64,000 nt of DNA from Eurosta solidaginis (GCF_040869045.1 NC_090319.1:342654302-342718301); one strand, 5' to 3'. Counted from the first letter of the stretch, positions 10,637 to 20,394 are shown. Program-made: numbers and translations. Notes: generated by a model not told the origin, from the letters alone.

Positions 10637-11440
10637 GCAGCCGGTGCTGTCCGGCTTCATTTCAGTCTAATCCCATTTAATTTGTTGCGTCCTCCCAGCA
10701 GATCCTTGCAGCGGGGTAAAAGTTTAGTTGAGGGGTCGACTGCTAATACGCTACCAAAAATATCGAGAGAGGTATCAAAAGATGCGAATAATCTCGAAAA
10801 TAATAATCCGAGGGCGGAAAATAAAAATTGTATCTCAGTTCTGAGATATTTGCAGTTGAAGTGGGCGATTTTCATGTGGTTGTTGTAACGTTGTGTACCC
10901 ACAAAAAAAAGTTGTGAACATAAGTGTTTTGCGCGGATATAGTTTTGGTCTACAAACCAGTGTTGGACCAACCCAGGGTAATTTTTTATAAGCGCGGCCG
11001 AAGGCCGCCAATACAGAGAGGTGTTCTGCGCAAAAATACGATGGATCCCACCCCTGGTTTCGGAGGGACCCGCGGGAAATATTTCTGTTTTTCGTTAATA
11101 TCTTTCGAACGAGTTAAAATTCTTACTTTCGGCCTTCGGATTATTAATACTGATGTCAAGACGCGTCGTTTGACACCTCTCGATATTTTTGGACGCGTAT
11201 TAGCGGTCGACCCCTCAACTAGACTGTTACCTGAAGCGGGACTGCGCCATACTCCTGCTCCGGGAAGGTATCGAACCCTAAGGGCGCCCCGTAGTATACG
11301 CCTCAGCACCCCTCACTACCTTTCAGCAGTTCTGTTGCTCAACAAGCCACGCCCCACGGCGCCACCAGCTCATACGGCCGCTTCCACTCATGACTACAAT
11401 CTCCGTAGTTGAGTTGGTAGCAATGCCGAGCATCAGCAAC
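10637..11440 (+). mobile_element. LINE family A, 5' region, split by a foldback element
   Basis: 10637-10717 matches 12261-12395 (CTTCCCAAGGCAG, CCCATTTAATTTG, CTTGCAGCGG) and resumes at about 11233 with GACTGCGCCATACTCCTGCT, leading into GGTATCGAACCC. This corresponds to the 5' end of the family that at 12433 encodes GIESNPGP. In this copy the NPGP codons are altered. 11300-11440 is unmatched LINE-like GC-rich sequence. Confidence 0.6.
10718..11232. mobile_element. Foldback/MITE with long inverted repeats
   Basis: Left arm (10718 to about 10840) and right arm (about 11080-11232) are inverted copies of each other. Ends are GGTAAAAGTTTAGTTGAGG and CCTCAACTAGACTGTTACC. Inside, GGGGTCGACTGCTAATACGC pairs with GCGTATTAGCGGTCGACCCC. 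The flanks TGCAGCGG and TGAAGCGG look like an 8-bp target duplication with one mismatch. It is inserted in the LINE 5' region. No ORF of its own is credible; the overlapping 107- and 162-codon frames are by-products. Confidence 0.72.
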
Positions 11441-11479
11441 CGCCCCGTCTTCTTCTCCCCTCTTGGAACCAACGCTTTT

Positions 11480-11950
11480 AATAACCCTCATTCATACGGC
11501 TGAGTTCTCAGGTGCCGTATTTCCTCAAAATGCTTACGGAGATGACTCCTTAAGCCCCTAGGCGGTGTTGGCTCATCAATCAGATGTCTGTTGGGATGCT
11601 CAGGTTTCTGGGTATTCAACAGGAACTGTTTGGTTAGCATCTCATTTCTCTCCCTGATGAGGAATATTCTCGCCTCATTATGTAGATGGTGTTCTGGGGA
11701 CAAAAGAAGGCAGCCCGTGGCGATTCTGAGAAAAGTATTTTGGCAGGCCTGTAGCTTCTTCCAGTGGAGTCATTTTTAGGCTTGCCGACCATATGGGTGA
11801 CGCGTAGCACGTAAACTGCTGGCCAATTGCTTTGTATGTAGTAATGAGCTTTTCTTTATCTTTTCCCCAGCTACTGCCAGCAAGGGATTTGAGGATTTTT
11901 ATTACGGCTCTGGATTTTCGGGACAATTGCGGCTGCGTGCTCACTAAAAT
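11480..11950 (-). mobile_element. LINE family A fragment, reverse strand
   Basis: Two overlapping frames on the minus strand encode the post-RT region (SRKSRAVIKILKSLAGSSW, then MSPEHHLHNEARI and RHLRKHFEEIRHLRTQPYE). This is the part found at 280-720 in the + copy at the window start. Its edge at about 11950 abuts the COX5B exon remnant directly. Confidence 0.72.
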
Positions 11951-11952
11951 GT

Positions 11953-12135
11953 TGCATCTGTGAGTGAAGAATAAATAGCACCAGCGAACAAAAACTATTT
12001 TTTTAACATACTAAACATTTATTTTATATTATTTCCAGGCGAAGAAGATCAAACTTATGTGCAATGGAAGTGGCTGCAAAAAGGTACATCAAAACGCTGC
12101 TAATGCGGTCATTGGTTGAGAAAGCTCCTGTATAA
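11953..12135 (+). pseudogene. COX5B: COX5B (cytochrome c oxidase Vb) 3' exon fragment, broken
   Basis: Remnant of the nuclear gene for a structural subunit of mitochondrial complex IV. The last seven bases of an exon (TGCATCT, to 11959) are followed by a GTGAGT donor, an intron to 12038 ending TTTCCAG, and an exon whose first two bases complete the codon. Together these read CIC|EEDQTYVQWKWLQKGTSKRC, the conserved zinc-binding C-terminal region of COX5B. Glu then becomes TAA in KRC*CGHW. About 10 bp are missing after CGHW, after which VEKAPV and a TAA stop reappear in the shifted frame (12133-12135). An AATAAA follows at 12150. Upstream coding sequence is cut off by the LINE fragment ending at 11950. 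Confidence 0.85.
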
Positions 12136-12254
12136 ACTTATTACTTTTAAATAAACGCAAATATATTTTTATTAAGAAAAAAGTAACCAAATAAATTCAC
12201 AAATAATAATAATAATTTAATACTTTATAAACACTGTAATTTATGTTGATTATA

Positions 12255-13395
12255 TTTAGTGACTGCTTCCCAAGGCAGTCGGTTCTATGTACCGGAGCGA
12301 TTCGGGATTTTTCTGACGAAGGACTGTCATTTCAGTGTAACCCCATTTAATTTGCTGCGTCCCTCCCACAAATTTGCATCCTCCCAGCAGCTCCTTGCAG
12401 CGGGACTGCTCCATATTCTCTTGCTCTGGGAAGGTATCGAATCCAATCCGGGTCCGCCTCCTGACCCCGGTCAACTGATCAAATAGAAGAAACGACGTTC
12501 TGCACAATAAACGGAGACGCCCCCACACGTATGGTAGGAAGCTGTCACAGCTCGCCAGATATCTCAATCGTGAGCGCAGAACTCGTAAACTGCGTCAACT
12601 GGCAGCCGATGGTAACATTCGCATCCGACCACCTGCCCATACTTATTTCGCTCGAGCGTACCGCTGACTTCATCGTCACTGAAAAACGCACTTTCATAAA
12701 CTTCAAAAAAGGAAAAATGGGAAGAATATAAATGCTTTACAGACAACCGGTTTGCTGCCCTCCCTATCCCGACTGATGCCCGCCAAGGGGAGCGTGCCTT
12801 CCGTAAGGTCATTGAATCCGCCTCGGCACGTTTCATTCCCGCCGGGAGAATTCCCGAAATCCAGCCCCACTTCCCGGCGGACCAGGTGGACCGCAAATTA
12901 TCTGGGTGGTCGGCAGGCATCGGTGCAATTTAGAAACGAAACATCAAAACCAAGAAGAATTAAACAAGGGGTGCCACAGGGTGGTGTTCTATCCCCTCTT
13001 TTGTTTAATTTCTACAAATCTAAGCTACCTTCACCACCAGAAGGAGTCACTATCCTTTCATACGCCGATGACTACACAATAATGGCCACAGACCCAGGCC
13101 CACAGATCGATGAGCTCTGCAACAGAATAAACGGCTACCTCCCTGATCCCGACTAAATCTTCCGCGACCTTATTTACAACATGGACTTCCCAAATGTCGA
13201 CCATTTTGAACATCCACGCCGATGGCACTACGCTACCGACTGTCCTACACCCCAAAATCTTGGGTGTGACGTTTGATCAGGATCTACATTTTGGTGAGCA
13301 CGCAGCCGACATTGTTCCGAAAATCCAGAGCCGTAATAAAATCCTCAAATCCCTTGCTACTCGATACAATCATAAAGCGTGGGCCTGGCCCTAAA
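12255..13395 (+). mobile_element. LINE family A, internally deleted copy with NPGP motif and RT core
   Basis: Non-LTR retrotransposon remnant. 12259-12486 encodes the N-terminal part, ending in a Leu-rich stretch and GIESNPGPP (12433-12459), a 2A-like motif. 12500-12720 carries endonuclease-domain debris (SSPDISIV ... SDHLPILISLE). After a deletion, 12900-13155 encodes RT motifs: KPRRIKQGVPQGGVLSPLLF and the catalytic SYADDYTIMA (13057-13086). 13194-13395 continues with the thumb region (LGVTFDQDLHFGEHAADIVP) and stops short of the C-terminus. Frames change several times, so it is inactive. It supplies the cleanest RT sequence of the family in this window. Confidence 0.82.
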
Positions 13396-13445
13396 GAGCA
13401 ACCAACTATGCTTTGTATTTAGTTTTTTGCAACCATTCTTTTTAG

Positions 13446-13549
13446 GTAAGGGTAATCGCTATGTTAATTGGATGTGGCTGGAAAAGGGTGCACCCAAACG
13501 GTGTGAATGTGGATTTTATTTCCAATTAAAGGAAGTAAAACCAATTTAA
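13446..13549 (+). pseudogene. COX5B: COX5B-like last exon, open to its stop, upstream exons missing
   Basis: Exon preceded by a good acceptor (pyrimidine run, then TTTTTAG at 13439-13445). Read with a donated T it gives C-KGNRYVNWMWLEKGAPKRC, then ECGFYFQLKEVKPI and TAA (13547-13549). The zinc-ligand cysteines of the COX5B C-terminus (KRCECG) are kept and there is no lesion in its 33 complete codons. It differs clearly from the fragment at 12039 (for example NWMWLEKG against QWKWLQKG), so it is a separate paralogue and not a tandem copy of that fragment. AATAAA at about 13637. No earlier exon was found upstream, where a LINE ends at about 13395, so I call it a remnant. A functional testis-type paralogue with distant exons is not excluded. 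Confidence 0.72.
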
Positions 13550-13754
13550 AAAGAATTACAGCAAAAGTCAACTTAAAACCGTGGTATATATTCGTCCGAT
13601 ATATTATTAATTTCAATATAATTGTTTACACATTATAAATAAACTAAGAATGTTAGCCTATGTTATAACCAGTCAAGAGGTAACCACTATTACCATTCAT
13701 ATTTACTTCAGGATGTGTGCGATTGGGCAATATTTGATAGTAACGTAACCAATT

Positions 13755-14470
13755 TCAAGTAAAATGCAAATGTGTGACATTACAGTTGGTTTTCAGCTCT
13801 ACATACAAGTCCATTAACAATTCCTTGCTAAGACTGTACAACACTATTGGGCGTGAAGGTTTTACAAAGTGTAATAAAGCTTGCACGATGTTACTTGGGT
13901 GTTCCTTTGCTGCTATGACAAGTGCATCAAAAGTGACGCGCATTAACTCACATGCACGCCGGTTTTCTATCTGCCATTTCTGCGCCGGTGCTGCTGGAAC
14001 TGTTGCAGATGGGTTATTTGTTTCGCTATAATCGCCGGTGCTGTCGCTATTAGGGGACGCTGCTGTTGTTGTAACAGTGCTTGATGTTGCGCCCGAAGTT
14101 GCTGCAGAAAAAAGAGAGTCAAGTTATTACAGCTAGCAAGGCTTTATTGTGCTGTAATGGCGAAAACCTGTCCGAGGTTTTTGAGCATACAAATTTAGGT
14201 CGTTCTGTAAACAAGACCAGAAAGGCTTTGGAGAATTCTCCAAGTGTTTTTGGCAATATTTTTATACAGATCAAGCTTGTCTAATCGTTTATTCAATGTT
14301 ACTTACCCGCATCATCTTCGCTTAGTTTCTGCTTTTTACTGCTTGGCTCTCTTTCTTCAATGGATGTACTTGGCTCAGTTGCGGCCTCGGGTACCTGTTG
14401 ATCCTTCTTTTGATAGTATTCTCGCAGCACCGAATATAAATTTACCGAGATACGTGTTAGTTACTCTTTC
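13755..14470 (-). pseudogene. Harbinger accessory ORF (ORF2-like), two exons
   Basis: Convergent to the transposase. An upstream exon (about 14470-14307) encodes VNLYSVLREYYQKKDQQVPE and a Ser/Glu/Lys-rich stretch (SIEEREPSSKKQKLSEDD), and ends at a GTAAGT donor. A 204-nt intron (14306-14102, ending TTTTTTCTGCAG) leads to an exon (14101-13755) whose phase matches. That exon encodes TSGATSSTVTTTAASPNSDS, a linker, then ENRRACELMRVTFDALVIAA and an alpha-helical C-terminus ending at TGA. A small partner protein with a Myb/MADF-type domain is known for Harbinger elements. I see the position and architecture but not a clear Myb motif. A TAA just before the first exon suggests decay or a missed exon. 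Confidence 0.55.
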
Positions 14471-14891
14471 ATTGCTTGCTTCTGTGGCACATTACCTGGA
14501 TGCATGTGCACAAGTGTCGCCTCAGTGTTAGCGCCAATTGAATTCAGAAAGCTTGCAGGTAGCAACCACTTGTACCACTCTCATACATTAAATAACTACC
14601 AAAACCGCTTACACCCGCATATGAAATGTTATTATTTTTATTATAATTTTATTAAAAGTTGCCAATACGCAACTGACAGCCGTAACTGACAATACTTCAA
14701 ATGGATTGGGTTGCGTGAAATTAAAGAGTAGCAAAAAATACTACTATGTATAAAACAGCTGATAGGGTTGTTGTATGTCAATTTCGTTAAGTAACTAAGT
14801 TGGTGAAACCGAAAAAAAACTAAGCCGCAAATCAGGACTAACTTAAGTCACAACTAAGTTTTAGCCTTAGTCGAGTTGGTGAAATCGGCCC

Positions 14892-15493
14892 TCTGTGTTG
14901 AAAAATGTTTGTGTTTCATTCAATTACTTCATTCTTTCTTCGAAGAGTTCAAGAGTGCATTCTTTTTTTCCCACTACTGAATGAAGAATGGGTTGACTTT
15001 TAAGCCACATTCCTTAACAAGGAATGAAAGAATGAAGAAACAGCATTCTTAAATCAATGATTTAAAATTTCAAATGATTGCACACTTTTACAGCTCTGGT
15101 ATAGAGGCATTTTAGATTACGTCACACAGCACTAACACACAATTTACCACTCGACAACTCAAAATCTATTACCAAAGAAGATAAATATAATAAGAGGCGT
15201 CACTCGTTACTTTGCGTAATGTTTTTGGTTAGGGTAAACGCAGGTTTGTTTTTGGGCGAGATGTGCATAAATGTCTTCTATACATTTCGTGTGGTATTTA
15301 TATTTATTTTTCCGACTGTATTTAATTAATTCTATTTTTAAAAATCACATATGCATAAGGTGCCTACACGGTATGGATAAATGCGATACAATTAAACATG
15401 TCTCTAACATTAGACATCAATTTTTTTGATTTCCAGCGAGTTACTCGCCACTCGTAGCAGACTGGTTGCCCTTATTTATTTATCCTCTTTGTT
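14892..15493. other. Unassigned DNA with CATTCTTT words
   Basis: 14905-15055 repeats CATTCTTT and its complement AAAGAATG several times, giving weak hairpin potential. Nothing else recognised. Confidence 0.35.
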
Positions 15494-15880
15494 TAAGGGC
15501 CAATTAATGGTGACTTATAACCATAACCAGATAAAACAGCTGATCGAACCCACCTTATGGAAATCAATGTAATCGATTAATGGTGCCATACCATAACGCT
15601 AACGCCATAGCCAATCAATTGGTTTTTGATTTCTCGCCATATCCATAACCTAAAAATATTGGAGTTGGTGAATTTAATCTTTTTTTAGATTTTCTTCAGT
15701 GTTTTGGATACGTTATGACGAAGATACTTATTTTTTGTGGAATCTGTTTGTAATTTTTTGCATTTTCATAATTTTTATGAAATTTTCACGTTTTTTAGGT
15801 TAAGGCACCAATAATTGATCACATTGAGATGGTTATGGATATGGGTATGGTTACGACTATGGCGTTAGGGTTAAGGATGT
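15494..15880. repeat. Diverged DNA-transposon remnant upstream of Rpn7
   Basis: Begins with the same TAAGGGCCAATTAATGGTGA ... GATAAAACAGCTGATCGAAC block as the MITE at 15894. It continues into CATAACGCTAACGCCATAG (about 15593), which has an inverted partner CTATGGCGTTAGGGTTAAGG at about 15857-15876. It is probably a chimera of two terminal-repeat families. Confidence 0.55.
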
Positions 15881-15893
15881 TTAATTTGGCTTT

Positions 15894-16083
15894 TAAGGGC
15901 CAATTAATGGTGACTTATAACCAAAACCAGATAAAACAGCTGATCGAACCTACCTGTAATCGAGTTAGCGTTATGTTATGGCAGCATTAATCGCGATTAC
16001 ATTGATTTCTATAAGGTAGGTTCGATCAGCTGTTTTATCTGGTTATGGCTTTATGGTTATAAGTCACCATTAATTCGTCCTTA
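15894..16083. mobile_element. Palindromic 190-bp MITE
   Basis: Near-perfect inverted arms of about 60 bp: TAAGGGCCAATTAATGGTGA at the left and TCACCATTAATTCGTCCTTA at the right, with AACAGCTGATCGAACC facing GGTTCGATCAGCTG. With GGGCC ends the flanks are TAA and TTA, compatible with a Harbinger-type 3-bp TWA site. It ends 324 bp before the Rpn7 start codon. Confidence 0.75.
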
Positions 16084-16407
16084 GGGAAGTTTAATTTTGT
16101 ATTTAAGTTTAAGCATGGTTATTTAATTTGGCAGATTGCACAACTCGCCGTTCAGGAGAAAATTGGAATCACTCAACTGACGGAAACATGTTTACAACGT
16201 ATGAACAAAAATTGTGTTCGCTGAAGGCACGAGTTTTGAAACAGCTGTTGAATGTTTCATCTCTACCTGTCACTCAAAACGTCATTTTTCTTCAAATCGC
16301 AACCAGCTTCTGTTCGTACATGACTTTGCGGCTTGAATGACCAAAAAAAGTAGCAATCACTTTTGTTGAGCTTGGTTGTAATTTTGAATTAAAAATCATT
16401 GTTAAAA
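16084..16407 (+). promoter_or_regulatory. Rpn7 upstream region
   Basis: The 324 bp between the MITE and the Rpn7 ATG must hold the promoter and 5' UTR. I see no TATA box at a suitable place and no clear DRE or Motif-1 element. The bases before the start (GTTAAAA ATG) suit fly translation initiation. Confidence 0.35.
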
Positions 16408-17577
16408 ATGCCTGTGGAAAACTTGGAGGAAGAGGGCCTGGAGAAGAATCCTAAGTTGGAATTAGCGCAGTATAAATTTCTGCTATCACTTCCCGAACAT
16501 AAAAAAGATGCTGCACTAAAAACAAAAATACTCGATGCCATACGGGCTGACAACATGGCACCATTTTACGAGTTCCTATGTACGGAGTTGACTTGGCCAG
16601 TTGATAAAGATTTGCTGGCACGTATGCGTGAAGAAAACCAAAAAGAGATAACCAAATTAGATGAAGCGATCGACGATGCGGAAAAAAATTTGGGTGAAAT
16701 GGAAGTGCGTGAAGCAAATTTGAAGAAGTCTGAATACTTGTGTCGCATTGGAGACAAGGCTGCCGCTGAGACGGCCTTCCGTAAAACATATGAAAAAACC
16801 GTATCACTTGGCCATCGTTTAGATATAATTTTTCATTTAATACGTCTTGGTCTCTTCTACTTAGATCATGATTTAATTACACGTAACATTGATAAAGCAA
16901 AATATTTAATTGAGGAGGGTGGCGACTGGGATCGACGTAATCGTTTGAAGGTATATCAAGGTATTTATTCGGTAGCAATACGTGATTTCAAAGCAGCTGC
17001 AAACTTCTTTTTGGATACTGTGAGCACATTCACCTCCTATGAGCTAATGGATTATGCAACATTTGTACGTTACACTGTTTACGTAGCAATGATTGCACTA
17101 CCGCGCAATGAATTACGCGATAAAGTTGTTAAAGGCGCCGAAATACAGGAGGTGCTGCATGGTTTACCAGATGTGAAACGTTATTTATTCGCTCTGTACA
17201 ATTGCCACTATGCTGAATTTTTTAAACATTTAGCTGAAGTGGAATTAATTTTGCGTGCCGACTATTTGGCATATCCTCATTATCGTTTTTATGTACGCGA
17301 AATGCGTATACTTGCTTATACGCAACTACTTGAATCCTATCGTTCGTTGACTTTGCAATATATGGCAGAAGCATTTGGTGTTAATGTCGATTATATTGAT
17401 CAAGAATTGTCACGTTTCATAGCTGCTGGACGTTTGCATGCTAAAGTAGATCGTGTTGGTGGTATTGTGGAAACAAATCGCCCGGATAACAAAAATTGGC
17501 AGTATCAAGCTACTATTAAACAGGGTGACCTATTGCTGAATCGTATACAGAAGTTAAGTCGTGTCATTAATATATAA
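16408..17577 (+). CDS. Rpn7: 26S proteasome regulatory subunit Rpn7 (PSMD6 family)
   Basis: Single-exon, 389-codon gene, the full length of the family. Rpn7 is a PCI-domain subunit of the 19S regulatory-particle lid. With Rpn3, 5, 6, 9 and 12 it scaffolds the deubiquitinase Rpn11, in cytosol and nucleus. The N-terminal half is helical-repeat solenoid, including the charged coiled-coil-like stretch [20 protein letters not shown] and the invariant block [20 protein letters not shown]. The C-terminal PCI winged helix contains [19 protein letters not shown] and [20 protein letters not shown], and the protein ends [13 protein letters not shown] place the start at ATG 16408, which gives [20 protein letters not shown]; the reading frame three codons further upstream has only a TTG. 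AATAAA signals lie at 17585, 17645 and 17655. The downstream neighbour is convergent. No lesions; the reading frame looks fully functional. Confidence 0.97.
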   Translation: MPVENLEEEGLEKNPKLELAQYKFLLSLPEHKKDAALKTKILDAIRADNMAPFYEFLCTELTWPVDKDLLARMREENQKEITKLDEAIDDAEKNLGEMEVREANLKKSEYLCRIGDKAAAETAFRKTYEKTVSLGHRLDIIFHLIRLGLFYLDHDLITRNIDKAKYLIEEGGDWDRRNRLKVYQGIYSVAIRDFKAAANFFLDTVSTFTSYELMDYATFVRYTVYVAMIALPRNELRDKVVKGAEIQEVLHGLPDVKRYLFALYNCHYAEFFKHLAEVELILRADYLAYPHYRFYVREMRILAYTQLLESYRSLTLQYMAEAFGVNVDYIDQELSRFIAAGRLHAKVDRVGGIVETNRPDNKNWQYQATIKQGDLLLNRIQKLSRVINI

Positions 17578-17584
17578 TTTATGT

Positions 17585-17680
17585 AATAAAATGTGAATAC
17601 TTACTGCACCACAAAACGTTTTGTTCCGAAAAACGAAAATACGAAATAAAAACTAATAAATTCCCCCAATTGTATTTATT
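17585..17680. terminator. Overlapping convergent poly(A) region
   Basis: + strand AATAAA at 17585, 17645 and 17655 serve Rpn7. On the minus strand AATAAA (TTTATT at 17675-17680) can serve the FLYWCH exon whose stop is at 17890. The two 3' UTRs would overlap or nearly meet. Confidence 0.6.
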
Positions 17681-17889
17681 TGATTAAAAAAAATTTAGTC
17701 TTAAAAAAAGGACTTGTAAAGTTAATTCTTATGATAATGATATTTCATGTATGTAGTTTTCGGTATAAGTGTTTGTAGATATAAAATTCTTTGGATTTGG
17801 CTTGTACCTTATGTACGAGTATTTTGTATGCTTTAGTGTAAGCGTTTTTGATTAAAAAAATGTATAATAGTTTCTAACTACTTCCATTT

Positions 17890-18656
17890 TCACAGATCCG
17901 CGTTTTCGTGTTTGCACTTCCAATCTGCGCCATTATTATAACTGTCTGCATGTCTATTTACTTCAACTCTTTGGAATTCATTTTGTCTGGCATCTACCAA
18001 ATCATTTGGTTGCACACCGCAATCTAAAGGTTTGGACGTGTCAACATTATCCTCAACTTTCGCTAGGTTGTTATTACTAGCTATTGGAAGCGTATGTATT
18101 GTTGGCGAATCAGCGCGCCTCTCTTTTGTAAAGTCAACGACACCTTCAGTATGCTGCTGCTGCTGGTGCTGTTGTGGATGTTGTAAGTCTCCTACATTAT
18201 CTGTGTGAAAACTTTCTAAGCCACTACATGTGCCAATACCTGCAGCAGCAGCAGCATTCATAAAATTACTACTATGCGTACCTAATGCCGAAAAATTACT
18301 TAAATTATTCAAATTACCAGTGGTATTGGCATTATTATTGTGTTGACGCCTAATATTCGTGCTCAAGTTTAATAACGCGTTCATCATTACTTTATTTCTT
18401 TGATAATCTTTTCGTAAATGTTGGCGTATTTCGGTATGACAATGTTCATTATTTGTTACAATTATCTCGCCAGTATCGGTGGTGGTGACACGCGCTTTAC
18501 AATTAAATTTACGTGATAGATTGCATTGCCAATATTTTTTATCCTTACGCACATATTGTATGCCAAAAGTATGGCCATCGTGCACAAGCAGTGGCTTTCC
18601 GCGTTGACTCAGCATAAACTCCAATTTACCATGAAACCAATGCTCTCCGGGAGCAA
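17890..18656 (-). CDS. BTB gene, alternative last exon 2: FLYWCH zinc finger
   Basis: Terminal exon of the BTB gene. The acceptor is TACATGTGCTGTAG (AG at 18658-18657) with a pyrimidine-rich stretch before it. The first two bases, TT, complete a codon begun by the A that ends the BTB exon. It encodes 254 residues. Residues about 13-75 form a FLYWCH finger: FMLSQRGKPLLVHDGHTFG, KYWQC, CKAR and the paired His of NEHCHTE. FLYWCH fingers bind DNA or proteins, as in mod(mdg4) isoforms. The rest is low-complexity (Asn-rich, Ala5, Gln/His run QHQQQQH) with an acidic-basic tail ending ADWKCKHENADL. Stop TGA at 17892-17890; AATAAA near 17680. Alternative to the exon at 25771. The exact orthologue was not identified. 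Confidence 0.85.
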
Positions 18657-19330
18657 CTACAGCACATGTAGAAGATTAGTTGTAGATTAACGTTAGGTTA
18701 AAAAAAATCAATTTAATTATATTATTTGTGAGTAGGTACCTATGAATCATGAGGATGAGCTACATGGTATTAATGCTAGATGAAGTATGATGATGTTGAC
18801 TGGACAAACACTTTGCTAATTGTTCCCATAATTAATATTTTATATTGGTATGTGATGTATATTCATGAAATTTAACGAATTTAATTTTAAAATACAATAT
18901 TTTCCTCGACATTATTATAGTATTTGGTACCATCACTAACATGCATTGTAATGTGTTCTGAAATATTGAAAATTTTTTCATCAACTATTATCTTACCCAC
19001 ACTATTAACGCATTCAGTCTTTATTGACCGGCCAATTAAACCATTGTCTTACCATTTCCTTTGTATCCTCATATTTTCTCTACAAGCATACTTAATATAC
19101 TACCAAAACTGTAACATACATATTTGCTGTGAAAAAATAAGCATATTTTCAGGTTGTCACTCAGTTTACAAAAACTGATTAAATTTAACACTATGAACTC
19201 ATTCAGTCTATGGATCGGCCAGTTCAACCTATTAAAAATTTAATGAAGACACATTTTGCAGCATAACAGGCCATTAGCTCTCAAGAAGGGATCACTGGCA
19301 AGAAGGGGAAGGACGAATTAGTTTCTATAA
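18657..19330. other. BTB-gene intron/intergenic DNA, AT-rich
   Basis: Directly upstream of the FLYWCH exon acceptor. No repeats or ORFs of note until LINE material begins at about 19370. Confidence 0.4.
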
Positions 19331-19369
19331 CAATGTGGTAATGTGGAACCTACGCCTCCTACAGCAACC

Positions 19370-19490
19370 TCCATATGGTGCACCCCTGTTGAAACAGCTA
19401 GTTTTCTTGGACTTCCTTTGTAATACTCTGATGACAATTTGTGAGTGGTGGCACCTATTGAATGGGGCGAAGCACTTTTGCACTTTGTCA
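19370..19490 (+). mobile_element. LINE family A 3'-end scrap
   Basis: Encodes the C-terminal motif (WCTPVETASFLGLPL equivalent, with a shift) and the 3' sequence with GACAATTTGTGAGTGGT, as at 1040-1110. Confidence 0.6.
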
Positions 19491-19569
19491 ACCTCACCTT
19501 CGAGCGGCGAATCCTATTTCACTAACATACGAGGCTGTGGCGGCCCCAAGTTCTTCATGGAACTAGGGG

Positions 19570-19745
19570 GTGGGGCGGTATGGCCTACCGCCTGTTTATT
19601 GTGGTCATATAAATCGTTCCCGAGGTGACCGCGCTAGTATCCTAATGGTACTTGTTACCGGAACGTACCGTATCTGCATCCGGCAAAGGACCATCAACAT
19701 CGATCACTCCCCCAGGACTTTGGGGAGTGTCTTTATCGTTAACGG
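19570..19745 (+). repeat. GC-rich interspersed repeat, reverse partial copy
   Basis: Reverse-complement of the family at 21.6 kb: CCCGAGGTGACCGCGCTAGT, CCGGAACGTACCG, and CTCCCCCAGGACTTTGGGGA. Opposite orientation to the 20.7-23.4 kb copies. Confidence 0.6.
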
Positions 19746-19747
19746 GC

Positions 19748-19975
19748 CCAAATGTTTTAAGCCGACTCCGAGCGGCATCTGCAGGGCAGACGAGTTTTCC
19801 ATGTCAGAAATTCACTCGGAGAGTTTGCCAAATCACTGCCGAGGACAACCCCGCTAAGAAAAACTTTATTCTAATTAGAAAATACTTGTTTCCAAATTTT
19901 TTGTTTCTCTGCCCAGGGTCTTCGGTGTGTTAGGCGGAACACACTACGACCACACCACGGCGGTCGCCTATCAGA
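19748..19975 (-). mobile_element. tRNA-derived SINE, truncated copy
   Basis: Reverse-strand match to the two SINEs at 39700 and 40528. The tRNA-like head (complement of GTGTGATGGT, then the B-box side) lies at about 19912-19975, and the body with GGCATCTGCAGGGCAGACGA at about 19775. The A/T-rich tail is missing. Confidence 0.68.
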
Positions 19976-20394
19976 ATTAATTTAACTGGCGTGGGCTCCC
20001 CCCCAAACCACAAAAAATTACCGGATGTTTCTTGGGGTTAGGGCAAAACTACGACCGGATGTGGTAGTTCTTAAAAGGTCTCTGATACAACGCGTCAAGT
20101 GGTACCCCACATAACAAACATTTGCTGTCATTGCCAGACTCACAGCGGCAAGGAGTCCGTAAAATGCACAACACGTGCAGCAATCTAAAGATAAGGCTCA
20201 TACCGTTAACTTAGATTCAACCGCCTCTTGGGAAAATATGGCACGTCCATGAATCGAAAGTTGAGATCCAAGATTATGGGTTAAAAAAAGCAAAACAATA
20301 CTTAAATTGTATTCCTTGAGTACTGATGCGATCACATTCATCCGCGGTAATTTTACTTACTTCTGATCTTAAGTAGGATTCCTCCTCATCCTGA

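Larger units (their letters stand above)
9746..14891 (+). mobile_element. PIF/Harbinger transposon, decayed and interrupted
   Basis: The terminal inverted repeats are GGCCCGGTTTCACCAACTCG (from 9746) and CGAGTTGGTGAAATCGGCCC (to 14891), flanked by a 3-bp TCT direct repeat. Near the left end is a HARBI1-type transposase (+, 9957-10587). Near the right end is a second, convergent spliced ORF (-, about 14470-13755), in the position of the accessory protein known from Harbinger elements. The middle (10590-13550) holds LINE pieces, a foldback element and two COX5B exon fragments. A 3-bp duplication fits the superfamily, although TCT is not the usual TWA. Confidence 0.8.

Noticed and set aside
16451..16807. 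118-codon minus frame opposite Rpn7
   Set aside because: Antisense shadow of a strongly conserved coding sequence.
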